The notes beneath the pieces are model-generated. The model was not told the DNA's origin and ran no database searches. It saw only the letters and a list, made by a program, of their open reading frames with translations. From contig NC_133903.1 in NCBI RefSeq assembly GCF_964199755.1, positions 2,745,001-2,809,000 of the forward strand: a stretch of 64,000 nucleotides of DNA, read 5' to 3'. Below, piece by piece: positions 1 to 8,260 of this stretch. Source of the DNA: Larus michahellis. Taxonomy: Eukaryota > Chordata > Aves > Charadriiformes > Laridae. A program made the position numbers and the translations under genes. Numbering within the stretch: position 1 is the first letter of the stretch; the number at the start of each line of letters is the position of its first letter.

Positions 1-740
1 TGTTCGATTGTGCCAAGTCTTTCCACCCCCCCCACCCCCCCCACCCCCCGTTGGCCCGGCAGCTGGTAGGAGTGATGCTGCTTTAGAGGCTGTCCTTGAT
101 CCGTGGGTGAGGCTGGGGCTTTGGGGGGGCTGCCTGTCCCAAAGCCACCCCGGGGAGCTGGGTGCTGTGTGCCAGTGGGCAGCAAATTTGCAAAGAGTTT
201 TTGCAAACCTTCCTTCTCCTCGCTGCTGATCTCCACCTGTGAAGAGCTGCAATGGAGCACGGCGCTGGTGGCATCCCTGTCCTCTCCAGGTGACTCGTCT
301 TCCGGCTGCCAGCGGCCAGGCTCATCTCCAGGGCTGGCGGCACCGGGGGCTGTGGCACCGAGGAGGGGACTGTGCCCCGTGCCCCGAGACACCCGGCTCC
401 TGGCACTGGGAGGGACCTGGCAGTGCCCTTTCCCTGCCCAGGGAGATGTGACGGTTTGCTGATACAAGCCCTGGGCTCGAGAACCTTCTCCAGCAAAGGC
501 AGAGGAGGGACGGGACCTCTCATCTCCAGCCTCCCCAGGAAGACATTGACCCCAGAGCCACCCTCGTGACGGCCTCCTGCCTATTTCGTGTCGCTGCCTG
601 CACGTTTGTGAGTCCAAAGCAATTTCAACAGGAACTCCTTGTCTTCAGGGCATCCCATGGGACGTGGGAGAAATGGGATCTCCCTGCTCCAGGGGTGGAG
701 GGGTCTCCCATGCTTCAAGGGCATGAGACCAGGTGGTGGT
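1..740. other. Unassigned GC-rich sequence with C-run at left edge
   Basis: No gene is recognised here. Positions 25-49 are a run of C interrupted by single A bases, a simple repeat prone to slippage. The rest is unique GC-rich sequence. Several overlapping open frames of 60-146 codons exist on both strands, but they show no domain, no splice-flanked structure and no codon bias. Low stop-codon frequency in GC-rich DNA explains them. Confidence 0.5.
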
Positions 741-912
741 GGGAAAGGGGAAGGGGAAGGGGAAAGGGGAAGGAGAAGGAGAAGGAGAAGGAGAAGGAGA
801 AGGAGAAGGAGAAGGAGAAGGAGAAGGAGAAGGAGAAGGAGGGGAAGGGGGAAGGGGAAGGGGAAGGGGAAGGGGAAGGGAAGGGAAGGGGAAGGGGAAT
901 GGGAAGGGAAGA
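741..912. repeat. Polypurine simple repeat, GGGGAA/GGAGAA hexamers
   Basis: About 170 bases are almost purely G and A on the plus strand. GGGGAA-type units flank a core (about 770-838) of near-perfect GAGAAG hexamers. The tract reads as Lys/Glu/Gly or Arg/Gly repeats in three frames and Ser/Pro/Phe or Leu repeats on the other strand, which produces several spurious open frames. Long homopurine tracts with mirror symmetry can adopt triplex (H-DNA) structure and vary in length between individuals. No coding role is supported. Confidence 0.95.
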
Positions 913-1700
913 ACACCAGAGCAACCAGCTGGCACAGAGCCCGAGCCCCACAGCCTCTCCAGTGGGCCAGGGTCCAGGCCAGGGCTACGGAGCATAGGAT
1001 GCCGGAGTCCTTCTCCCTGCTCCGTCCTCCCCATCACGCAGGGGTGTCTCCTGCCTTCCCCAGGGCTGTGTGTCTAACGCAGCCAGCTGCCGTTTGGAGA
1101 GGGGCCATGGCTTGCCTGTTCCCAGGCTGTCTCCCAGCTCTATTACTCCACGCTTCAGGTTTTTTGGCTGTGTGGTGGTGGTGGTGGTGGTATTAAACTG
1201 AGAGGAGTGAAATTTCTCTCTTGCACCCCACCTTCTCTGTCTCCCCTGCCGCCTCCTTGCAGGGCTGCAAAAGGGACTCGCGGGCTCAGGGGTGGTTTTG
1301 GAGATGGCTTGAGACACCTTGGGCCAGCACAAGAACCGCACTGGCCAGTCCTTACCTCAAATGACAGTGCCTGGGGAGAGAGAAAGAGCACTTCTATTCT
1401 GAGGGCCAGCTCAGTGCCAGCCACGCTTTCATCACCCTGAAGCTGTGTGTTGTGTTGCTAAAACAGCATCAAACCCCCCCAAAATGGGGAGGCGGGGTGG
1501 CGGTCTCTGGGTCAGGCGAGGGGAGGTCAGGGGCAGGAGGATGCCTGGGAAGGGCTGAGCGCAGGGCGATGCCGGGGGGCTGCGGGCAGGGGTCCCGGCT
1601 CTCCCAGCCAGTCACCCCAGCCCCTATGTCCCAGTGTCACCTGGCACTGTCCAGCTGGGCCCAGTTTGACCCACAGATGTTCGGGTTTGGGGGGTGTGTG
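913..1700. other. Unassigned GC-rich spacer with a GTG run
   Basis: No gene is recognised. A short (GTG)n run lies at 1168-1191. The remaining sequence is unique and GC-rich. Open frames here are short and have no recognisable domains. Confidence 0.5.
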
Positions 1701-2735
1701 TGGGGGGGACTGTCATGCACACATGGGGACACACAGAGACGTCCACATGGACTCACAGAGATACAGACACAGGCGCATAAATACAGACGCACCCAGGGTC
1801 CTGCACCCCCCCGGCCTGTCACACACACGCACAGGTACCCCCAACACACACACACACCGACACGCCGCTGCGCGCCCCTGCCCCAAGGTGTGTCCCCCCC
1901 AGGCACAGTGTCACACACACACAGAGGCAGATACTGCGAGGTGCACACTGACACTTCACAAACCCTGACACACTCACCCCCCCCCACCAGGTGGCACACA
2001 CAGAGTGTCACAGTGTCACACACACACAGTGCCACATGTGGAGTGTCACAGTGTCACACACGCACAGTGTCATACACATAGAAGTGTCACAGTGTCTCAC
2101 AAGCAGTGTCACACACGCAGTGTCACACACACTGTCACACAGTGTCTCACATGCACAGTGCCACACATGCAGCATCACACAGTCACATAGTGTCACACAC
2201 AGTGTCACACATGCAGTGTCACACGCACAGTGTCACAGTGCCAGACACACACAGTGCCACACACAGTGTCACACACAGTCACAGTGTCACATATGCACAG
2301 TGTCACACACACACTCAGTGTCACACACAGAGCCACGCACGCAGTGTCGCACCCCCCCCCCCAGTGTCACACACATGGTGTCACACACAGACACGGTCAC
2401 ACATACACACGCAGTGTCACATGCAGTATCTCACACACACAGGCCGTGTCACATACATGATGTCTCACACACACGCAGTGTCTCACACACACACGCAAAC
2501 ATGGTGTCACACACACACACGGTGTCACACACACAGCTACACACACACATGCAGTGTCACACACAGAGTGTCACACACACAGGCAGCGTCACACACACGG
2601 TGTCTCACACACACATGGTGTCATACACGTGGTGTCACACAAACACACACACACACACGGTAACACACACAGTGTCACACACGCAGTATCTCACACACAC
2701 GGTGTCACACACACACACGGTGTCACACACGCCCG
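1700..2735. repeat. Degenerate CACACAGTGTCA minisatellite, about 1 kb
   Basis: From about 1,700, and very densely from 1,985 to 2,735, the sequence is built from variants of a CAGTGTCACACACA-like unit of roughly 12-16 bases. CA runs of varying length and substituted units (GTGTCTCACACA, GTGCCACACA, GTGTCACATG) are interspersed. GTGTCA and CACAC tracts make it rich in alternating purine-pyrimidine and in short self-complementary words such as CACTGTG. It is open in several frames on both strands, giving His/Thr/Gln/Cys repeats on plus and Cys/Val/Asp/Thr repeats on minus, because the unit contains few stops. I read this as an expanded minisatellite next to a CpG island, not a protein. Confidence 0.9.
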
Positions 2736-2824
2736 CCCCGCTCCCCCCGGTGCCAGCCCGTCTCTCCCGGCCAAGCCGCTTATCCCTCCGTGCCGTGGCA
2801 GCGCGGCCGGACCCAGCCGGGTCG

Positions 2825-2930
2825 CACCGAGCCCGGGCGAGCCGAGCCCAACGGACCCGAGCCGAGCCGAGCCCAGCCGAGCCGAGCCGAGCCGAGCCCA
2901 CCCGAGCCGTGCTAGGCCGAGCCGCCCCGC
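2825..2930 (+). repeat. GAGCC pentanucleotide array
   Basis: About 15 to 20 copies of GAGCC or close variants (GAGCC, CAGCC, GACCC) occur in tandem with a few interruptions. The array forms the left shoulder of the CpG island just after the CA minisatellite. It is a GC-rich microsatellite likely to vary in length. On the opposite strand it reads GGCTC repeats. Confidence 0.85.
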
Positions 2931-3233
2931 ACCCCCCGCCCCGCCGCGCCGGTGGGAGCCCCCCGGGCCTGGCAGCGCTGCCCGGCGCCGCCCGCACGGG
3001 CAGGGCTCTCCGCCTGACGCAGTGAGGAGCTGCAGCCCTTCTCTTCTCGGAGGCCGGCTCCAGCGCTGGGATTTGCTCGGCTGCCGGCTGCGTTTCCCCT
3101 GCCCGCCTCCTGCCCCCGGCCCGCCCGCCTGGAGAGGGGCGCGGGGAGCCGCAGCCGCCGGGTGCGCCCGCCGCCCATCACCGCGCCTCGGGGCTGGGCG
3201 CGCCGCCGAGCGCCGGGACCCGCCGCCGGAGCA

Positions 3234-3240
3234 GGTAGGT
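3234..3240 (+). other. Candidate splice donor (CAG|GTAGGT) of a non-coding first exon
   Basis: The junction CAG|GTAGGT fits the U2-type donor consensus well and lies within the CpG island after dense GC-rich leader-like sequence (about 3000-3234). It may end an untranslated first exon of a rightward transcript. No matching acceptor can be assigned in the window, so this is a motif-level call only. Confidence 0.35.
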
Positions 3241-4329
3241 GCGCCCGCAGCCCCCGCCGCAGCCCCCCCCCCCTCACACCGCCCCCCCCTCCCCGGCCCT
3301 GGGCTGAGACCCCGCACCGGCCCCGCGCCCGGTGCCAGCTCGCCCCGGGCCTCCCGCCCCCGCCCGGTGTCTCCCCGCCGCGGCACCGCCCGGGGAGCCC
3401 CCGGTGCCCGGCGAAGCCCCCGGTGGCCGCTCCGTGTCGCCAAACTTTTCGCGGCTGCAACGCAGGTTGGGACTTCGGAGGATGAAGGGCGGGAGGGAGG
3501 GGGGGGGACGGGACCGCGGGGTGCCCTCCCGTCCGCGGGCGGGAGGGTCCCCGTGCTCGGCCGGAGCCGCTCCTGCTCCCCCTCTACCCCCGGGTGCGAG
3601 GAGGGGTCGGGTCCGGAGCGGCTCCCCGCGGCCGGGTCGGAAGCGCGGAGCCGGGAGAGCCCCGCCGGTGTGTGTCCCCCCCGCCTATGGGGGAACCCCA
3701 TTTCGGGGTCTCCCCACCGCTTGCGGGGTGCGCCCAAGCCGGAGCATCCCCGGGGGTGCCGCCGCCGCAGCTGTTGCCTGCGGAAAGCCCCCCATACTCC
3801 GGGGGAAAAGCCGGTGCCGCGGGCAGCAGCGTCCCCCCCGGGGGCAGCAGTAGTGTCCCCCCCTGGGGACAGGGGGCTTCCGCCCGCATCCCCTCCCCGC
3901 CGCACGGGGAGGGGGACGGACGGACTCTCACCCACCACCCCAAATAACCCCGGCGGCGCCGGGCCTCGGGGTGTGGGCTGTGGTAGAGCCGCCCCCCAGC
4001 TCTGCTCCCCTCGCCCCCCGCTCCCCCCCGGTCCCTTCTGCGTTCCCACGCCGGCAGTTTGGACCTGCCTCCCCACATGCGCTCCTTCAGCCGCTATTTC
4101 TGTCCTCGCGAAACGCGCCGCACACAGAGCTTTAATTAAAGAAAATTAGTGGAGGAGGGTGGTGGTGGCTGGGGAGGGGGGGGTTGTCCGTGCTCCGATA
4201 GAGTGGGACACACCGCATCCAGCCGGGGGCCGGTCCCTGGGACGGCGCCGGCCCAGCATCCCTGCCCGGTGCGGCGGCGGGGCCGGGCGGGCGGGCGGCT
4301 GCCGTCGCGCTGATGGCTGGGGGAGGCTG

Positions 4330-4470
4330 GAGGGGGGGGTGGTCAAGTGCCTGTCTATGAGTTTGAGCCGCTTTCGCTTGTTATTTAAAAAAAAAAAAAG
4401 GGGGGGGGGTGACGGACGGGAGTGTGTTCCTGCCGGGTGGGTGCGTTGCAGTTTTAATTATAATGACAGA
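4330..4470. other. Short AT-rich interruption of the CpG island with an A13-G9 run
   Basis: An A run followed directly by a G run sits near 4387-4410 between GC-rich halves of the island, with AT-rich sequence (TTTTAATTATAATGACAG) just downstream. It looks like a simple repeat next to a small AT-rich element. No gene is seen. Confidence 0.5.
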
Positions 4471-5259
4471 TGTTGCTGTGAAGTTCCGTCTCGGTTCCCG
4501 AATTCGGGTTGAGCCCGGAGGACCGGGGCACTCGCCCCGTCGGCGGAGCCGCTGTTAAACCGCAGTCGGAGTTGCCAAAGAATTTTCTTGATTGCATTTT
4601 AATGAAGCCCGGCCGGGGCTGGGGGCCAGCGGGGGTGCCCCGTCCGTTCCCTGCCTTCCCTGGGGGGGTCCCTGGGCAAGGACCCCCTCTCCCCGTCCGC
4701 CTCCCGCCTGGCATTGCCGCCGAGGCCGTACCCTGATGCCAGGGCGGTGGGGGGCGGTGGGGGGGCAGCCCCCCCCGTTGACCCCCCGCGGGTAGGACCC
4801 CTCCAACCAGCCCAAGCCCCCGCCGGTCCCCAGCCCGCGTCCCACTCCATATGGAGCGGGGCGGCTCCACCCGTGCGCGGCGGGACCCGGCCGGCAGCAG
4901 CATGTTCCCGGTGTTGGGGACATGCCGGCCCGTCGGGGTGTCCCCGCAGCACCCTCCTCTCCTCCTCCAGCTCTTCCCGACCAGAAACCTCCGCATCCCC
5001 GCTCATCCCTGCCTTCCCCGGGGCCGGGCAGCCCGGGGGAACCGCGCTGCTGCCCACGTCCAGGCTGTGATTTGCAGCCCGGGGAAAGCCCAGCGGAGGG
5101 AGGGGAATGGGGGGGGGGGACACACATACACCGATATCAACAGGCTCCCCCGGCGGGGGGAGAGGCAGCGGGGCCGCCGGGCTGAGCCGCAGGCAGCCGC
5201 TCACGCCTTCCCCCGCCGGGGACTCGCCTCCTCCCGGCAGCTCCGCGCCTCTCGGTGCC

Positions 5260-5600
5260 TCTTTGCACTGGATTAAATATTGAGAAGTTTGCGGCGGTGA
5301 ATAAAGCGATCGTTAATCGACATTGATGGCAACGTTGCAAAGTGGGTGGCACCTCCTGTGGAAACGGCACGGCTCACCGGGCAGCGGGCGGGGCCCTTCG
5401 GGGAGTATTTTTAAGGGGTTTCACCCCAAATTAAGGGTTTGTCGCTCTGAAGGCTCCGGCAGCGCCCAAACCCAGAGGCTGCTCTTCAAATTTCCGAAGG
5501 TGTTTTTAAGGGAAAAAGCGGATTTTTCCGCTCTGCCTGACTGGAAAGAATAATCCCGTGCCTGTGCAGAGAGGAGGGAACCCCCCTGAAGTTCAGACCC
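5260..5600. promoter_or_regulatory. AT-richer block inside the CpG island, enhancer- or promoter-like
   Basis: The sequence from about 5,265 (ATTAAATATTGAG, AATAAAGCGATCGTTAATCG) breaks the GC-rich island with homeodomain-like ATTAA and TTAAT words and a TTTTTAAGGGG motif. It could be a core promoter region or a conserved element. This rests on composition only, and no transcription start can be assigned. Confidence 0.35.
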
Positions 5601-6500
5601 TAAAATAACCCACCCCCACTCCCAGCACCTCCCGCCGGCACCTCACAGGGCTTACACCCCCCCAGATCCCGCGGGTTTGCCCCGGCTTGGCGGGGTGCGC
5701 AGGCAGCGGGGGGCAATGGGCAGCGGGGTGCTGTCGGGGGGGGGGGGGTTCGGGAGCGAGTCCCCAGCCCCCCCGAAGTGCAGGGGGGGGCAGGCAGCGC
5801 TGTGCAGCGGAGGGACCCCCGTCCTGGGGAAGGCTGGGGCGGGGATGAGCTTTGCCGGGTGACCTGGAGGAGCGAGCGGCCCCCGGGGTGGGGGAGTCCT
5901 CCGGAGGGAGGGGGGGCGATGCCCTGGCTCCCCACGCCGCGCTCAGCCGCTCCTCTCCGGGCTTGAGTCAGCGCTTTTGGAAGCCGGGTGGATGGGGCTG
6001 CGCGGAGCGGAGCGAGCTGCGGTCCTGCCGCGGGTGCGGAGGCAGCGGGAGAAGGGGAGGAAGGACGGGGCTGGGCTGCGGGGGAGGGGGGTGGGTTGGC
6101 GAGCAGAGAGGGAAGGAGCGGGCGAGGGTAACCCGGGGGGTGCGGGCCCACCCGTCCTCTCTCCGCGGGCAGCGGCGTGGCGTGGGATGGGGCGGGCGGA
6201 GGGCAGCGCGGAAAGCCCTGGGGGCGACCCGGCGCCTCGGTGACGGGCGCCGGAGACCCGCCTGTACCCCCCCCAGGGCGGGTCGGTGCCGTGCCCACGG
6301 ACGGCCCCCCCCACCGACCCCGCGCTGGGGGACGCTCCCCCCCCACGGCCCGTCGCTGCCCCACGCGTGTCCCGGCCCGGCCGCCCCTCCGGGCTGGGGC
6401 AGCGCCGCTCTGTGACAGCAGAAAGTGGCTGGAAAGGGGCGAGGCGTCACACGCTCTGCCTCCGGGAGGCAGGGAAACGCTGAGGGACCGATGGGAAGGC
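5600..6500. promoter_or_regulatory. CpG island, right part
   Basis: This is again very GC- and CpG-rich, with numerous GGGCGG-type words, immediately upstream of the candidate first exon. A 358-codon minus-strand frame spans most of it and runs through the complement of the purine tract. It is Pro/Arg/Ser-rich without domains and is treated as an artefact of GC content. Confidence 0.75.
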
Positions 6501-6518
6501 ATGAATGAATGAATCTCC

Positions 6519-6526
6519 ATAAAGAG
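6519..6526 (+). promoter_or_regulatory. TATA-like element CATAAAGA
   Basis: CATAAAGA lies about 30 bases before the start of a purine-rich leader and about 120 bases before the ATG at 6643. Its spacing would suit transcription starting near 6,550. In-frame stops (6502 and 6520) precede the ATG, so the ATG would not be part of a longer upstream reading frame. The call is weak because CpG-island promoters often lack TATA. Confidence 0.3.
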
Positions 6527-6537
6527 CCCCAAGCAGC

Positions 6538-6612
6538 AGGGAGAGGGAGAGAGGAGGAGGAAGGAGGAGAGGAGGAGGAGGAGGAGGAAGAAGAAGAAGA
6601 AAAAGAAGAAGA
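6538..6612 (+). repeat. GGA/GAA polypurine tract in presumed 5' leader
   Basis: About 75 bases are pure purine on the plus strand: GAGAGG, then GGAGGA triplets, then GAAGAA triplets. GA-rich leaders just upstream of the initiator are common in developmental transcription-factor genes. The tract also creates the Phe/Ser/Leu repeats seen in minus-strand frames. It can expand or contract by slippage. Confidence 0.85.
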
Positions 6613-6652
6613 GCCGGAGCAGGGCAGGCAGCAGCAGACGTGATGCCGGCAG
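6550..6652 (+). other. Candidate first exon with ATG at 6643 and donor CAG|GTAAGG
   Basis: A GA-rich leader, then GCAGCAG, leads to ATG-CCG-GCA-G, cut by the strong donor CAG|GTAAGG at 6652/6653. If real, the exon contributes Met-Pro-Ala and one base of the next codon. The frame upstream is closed by a stop at 6520, which supports 6643 as the first ATG, although the frame stays open from 6523. Downstream of the donor come intron-like features: GC-rich sequence, then a T-rich run at 6760-6804. Ten coding bases are too few to name the gene, and no downstream coding exon was recognised to 64,000. This could equally be an untranslated exon whose ATG is not used. The 5' boundary is a guess. Confidence 0.4.
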
Positions 6653-7960
6653 GTAAGGAGGTGCCGGTGGCCGCATGTCCCCCTCGATGCCCGGGCTGGC
6701 AGGTTGGGGGGCACGGCCCGAGTTGCGGGGGGAGCCACCGGGACCCCGCGTGGGTTTGGTTTTATTTTTATTTTATTTTAATATTTTTTATTTTTTTTTT
6801 TTTAGGGGGGCACGTTTCCCTCCTGCCTCCTTGCAAAATGTGGGACTCCCCAAACTTCCCAGGACTCCCCCCCGCCTCGGTCCTGCCGCCCCGCGTCCCG
6901 CTGGCTCCCGCTGAGCCCCTTTCCCCGGGGCAGCCCCCTCCGGGCGGGGAGGCGGCCGGGCGGTGCTCGGCGCTGCGCGCCGCGGGGGGAGCCGGGCCGC
7001 AGCTCCCCGGCGGGCACCGGCACCGGCGGCCGGACCAGCCCCGCACCAGGGAGCCCCGAGCCGGGCCCAGCCCACCCGGTGGCAATGCAGCCGCTTCTGC
7101 CTGGCGTCCGGATTTATCCCCCTGGGGGCATCCAGCTCTGCTCCGGCCCCCTTTGCTTTGTGGGGGGGTTCAGTGGGGAGCTCCTCTCCTCCCGATCTCC
7201 GTCCCCCCTTCACCGCTATGTCCCTGCTGCCGTTACATAAGGCAGAGCAGCGTGTAGCCAGCGCTACCGCGGGCCAAAGCCCCGGGATCTCATCCGAGGG
7301 ATGCCCAGAGCTGAGCCCAGCCCCGTCCGGCTGCTCCCCGTCCTCTGCCGCACCGGACCCGCCGCCTGGGGTGAGCCACCCCGCTGCCATCCCCTGCCTG
7401 CTGCGGGCATTGTGCTTGCGGGTCACGCAGACGGGCAGCTGGCTGGGGGGGGGGGACAGGTACACACATACGTACACATGCACACCCCCTCCCCTGCCCG
7501 GCAGCCTGCGCTTCGGCTCTCATGCAGAGCTGCCTTGCACTAACGCTGCCGAAATGCGTGTAGCCCTGGCTGTGCACACACGCACACGCCGGTGCGCGTA
7601 GCAGCCTTGCTCGCGCAGATGGGTCCTCTCCAAAGCGATGCTTGCCAGAAGTGTTTGCACACAAACATGCTGCAGTAGGTAGCCCATGGGTCACACTCTC
7701 GCACACACGTGGGCTAGTGCATGCCGTGGGCTAGCGCATGCCGTGGGTGCTCACCGGTGCCGGCACAGGGCTGGTGTGTGCTCTCCCTGCCTGCGTGCAT
7801 GGGCACTGTACGGGGATGGCTACCTCCTCATGCCGGCTCCTAGCCCAGGCGGGTGTTGGGAAGGCTGCAGGCCTGGCAGGGCAGCCCCGGCTGGCTGCGG
7901 TGGGCAGCTCTGCGGCTGCCCGCGGCTTTCCCTCCCCTGACCGAGGTGCTCCGAGCAGGA
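6653..7960. other. GC-rich downstream flank of the CpG island (presumed intron 1 start)
   Basis: GC- and CpG-rich sequence continues to about 7,130 and then declines. A T-rich run with TTTTA repeats lies at 6760-6804. No further exon is recognised. The long plus-strand frame starting at the candidate ATG (about 205 codons) reads through the donor into low-complexity Pro/Ala/Arg sequence and is more likely intron. Confidence 0.5.
7709..7742 (+). repeat. 17-bp tandem duplication
   Basis: Two adjacent 17-base copies (GTGGGCTAGYGCATGCC) differ at one position, and a partial third copy (GTGGGTGC) follows. This is a small direct repeat produced by slippage or replication, with no function evident. 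Confidence 0.85.
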
Positions 7961-8260
7961 ATCAATAATGCCTTTCTGATTGGCTTCAATTCCCCATTCA
8001 AAGTAGTCACTGCATTAGGACTTGATTTTTCTCCCCTTTGACTCCCGGCCAGATTAGATTGTGAATTTGGCTGATTTCAAGCAACTGGGGGAGGGCAGAG
8101 TCATACAGCGAGCGAGAGAGAACTGAAATATCCTACAGGATCCCCTGGAGGGGAGAGAAATCAGGTCTAGATAAGAGCTTGTTCTCCCTGTCTGCCTAAT
8201 GCTTTCCTGTTTGATGATCAGAAAACACAGGCTCCAACCTCTCACCAGGACGGCTTAACT
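7955..8260. promoter_or_regulatory. Candidate conserved non-coding element / enhancer
   Basis: The sequence shifts from GC-rich spacer to unique, AT-balanced DNA with no simple repeats and many transcription-factor-like words: ATCAATAATG, TGATTGG, CTAGATAAGAG (GATA-like), TTTGATGATCAG. Frames are short and closed. Such blocks downstream of a developmental promoter are often vertebrate-conserved enhancers. Conservation is inferred from composition only. Confidence 0.4.

Larger units (their letters stand above)
2740..5260. promoter_or_regulatory. CpG island, left part
   Basis: This stretch is extremely GC-rich with frequent CpG dinucleotides, many Sp1/KLF-like GGGCGG or CCGCCC words and long C or G runs. 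It begins abruptly at the end of the CA-type minisatellite. This composition in a bird genome is typical of an unmethylated promoter island of a housekeeping or developmental gene. It includes open frames of 531 codons (plus) and 461 codons (minus). These encode Pro/Arg/Ala/Gly-rich low-complexity sequence with no recognisable domain, and they overlap on opposite strands, so neither is called as a gene. A good splice donor lies at 3234/3235. Confidence 0.8.

Noticed and set aside
566..997. Lys-Glu repeat protein
   Set aside because: Translation of the GGAGAA hexamer array only; all three frames give equally simple repeats.
1985..2735. CRISPR array
   Set aside because: Repeats are contiguous, of variable length, without unique spacers of constant size, and the DNA is vertebrate.
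1991..3025. 344-codon His/Thr/Cys/Gln repeat frame resembling a metal-binding repeat protein
   Set aside because: The His and Cys periodicity comes directly from translating CACACAGTGTCA repeats. Unit length varies and frames shift between units. No zinc-finger spacing is kept.
2691..4076. 461-codon minus-strand open frame
   Set aside because: Mirror of the plus-strand artefact in the CpG island. Gly/Arg/Pro low complexity, and it runs into the minisatellite complement.
2554..4149. 531-codon plus-strand open frame
   Set aside because: It starts in the CA minisatellite and continues through the CpG island as Pro/Arg/Ala/Gly low complexity. It overlaps a 461-codon frame on the other strand. 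No domain, no start context; stop codons are rare in such GC-rich DNA.
5600..6676. 358-codon minus-strand frame with Phe/Leu/Ser runs
   Set aside because: The runs are the complement of the GGA/GAA tract. The rest is CpG-island low complexity, antisense to the better-supported candidate exon.
6640..7257. 205-codon frame continuing from the candidate ATG
   Set aside because: It reads through a strong splice donor at 6652 into T-rich and GC-rich intron-like sequence with no domain, so only the part before the donor is considered.
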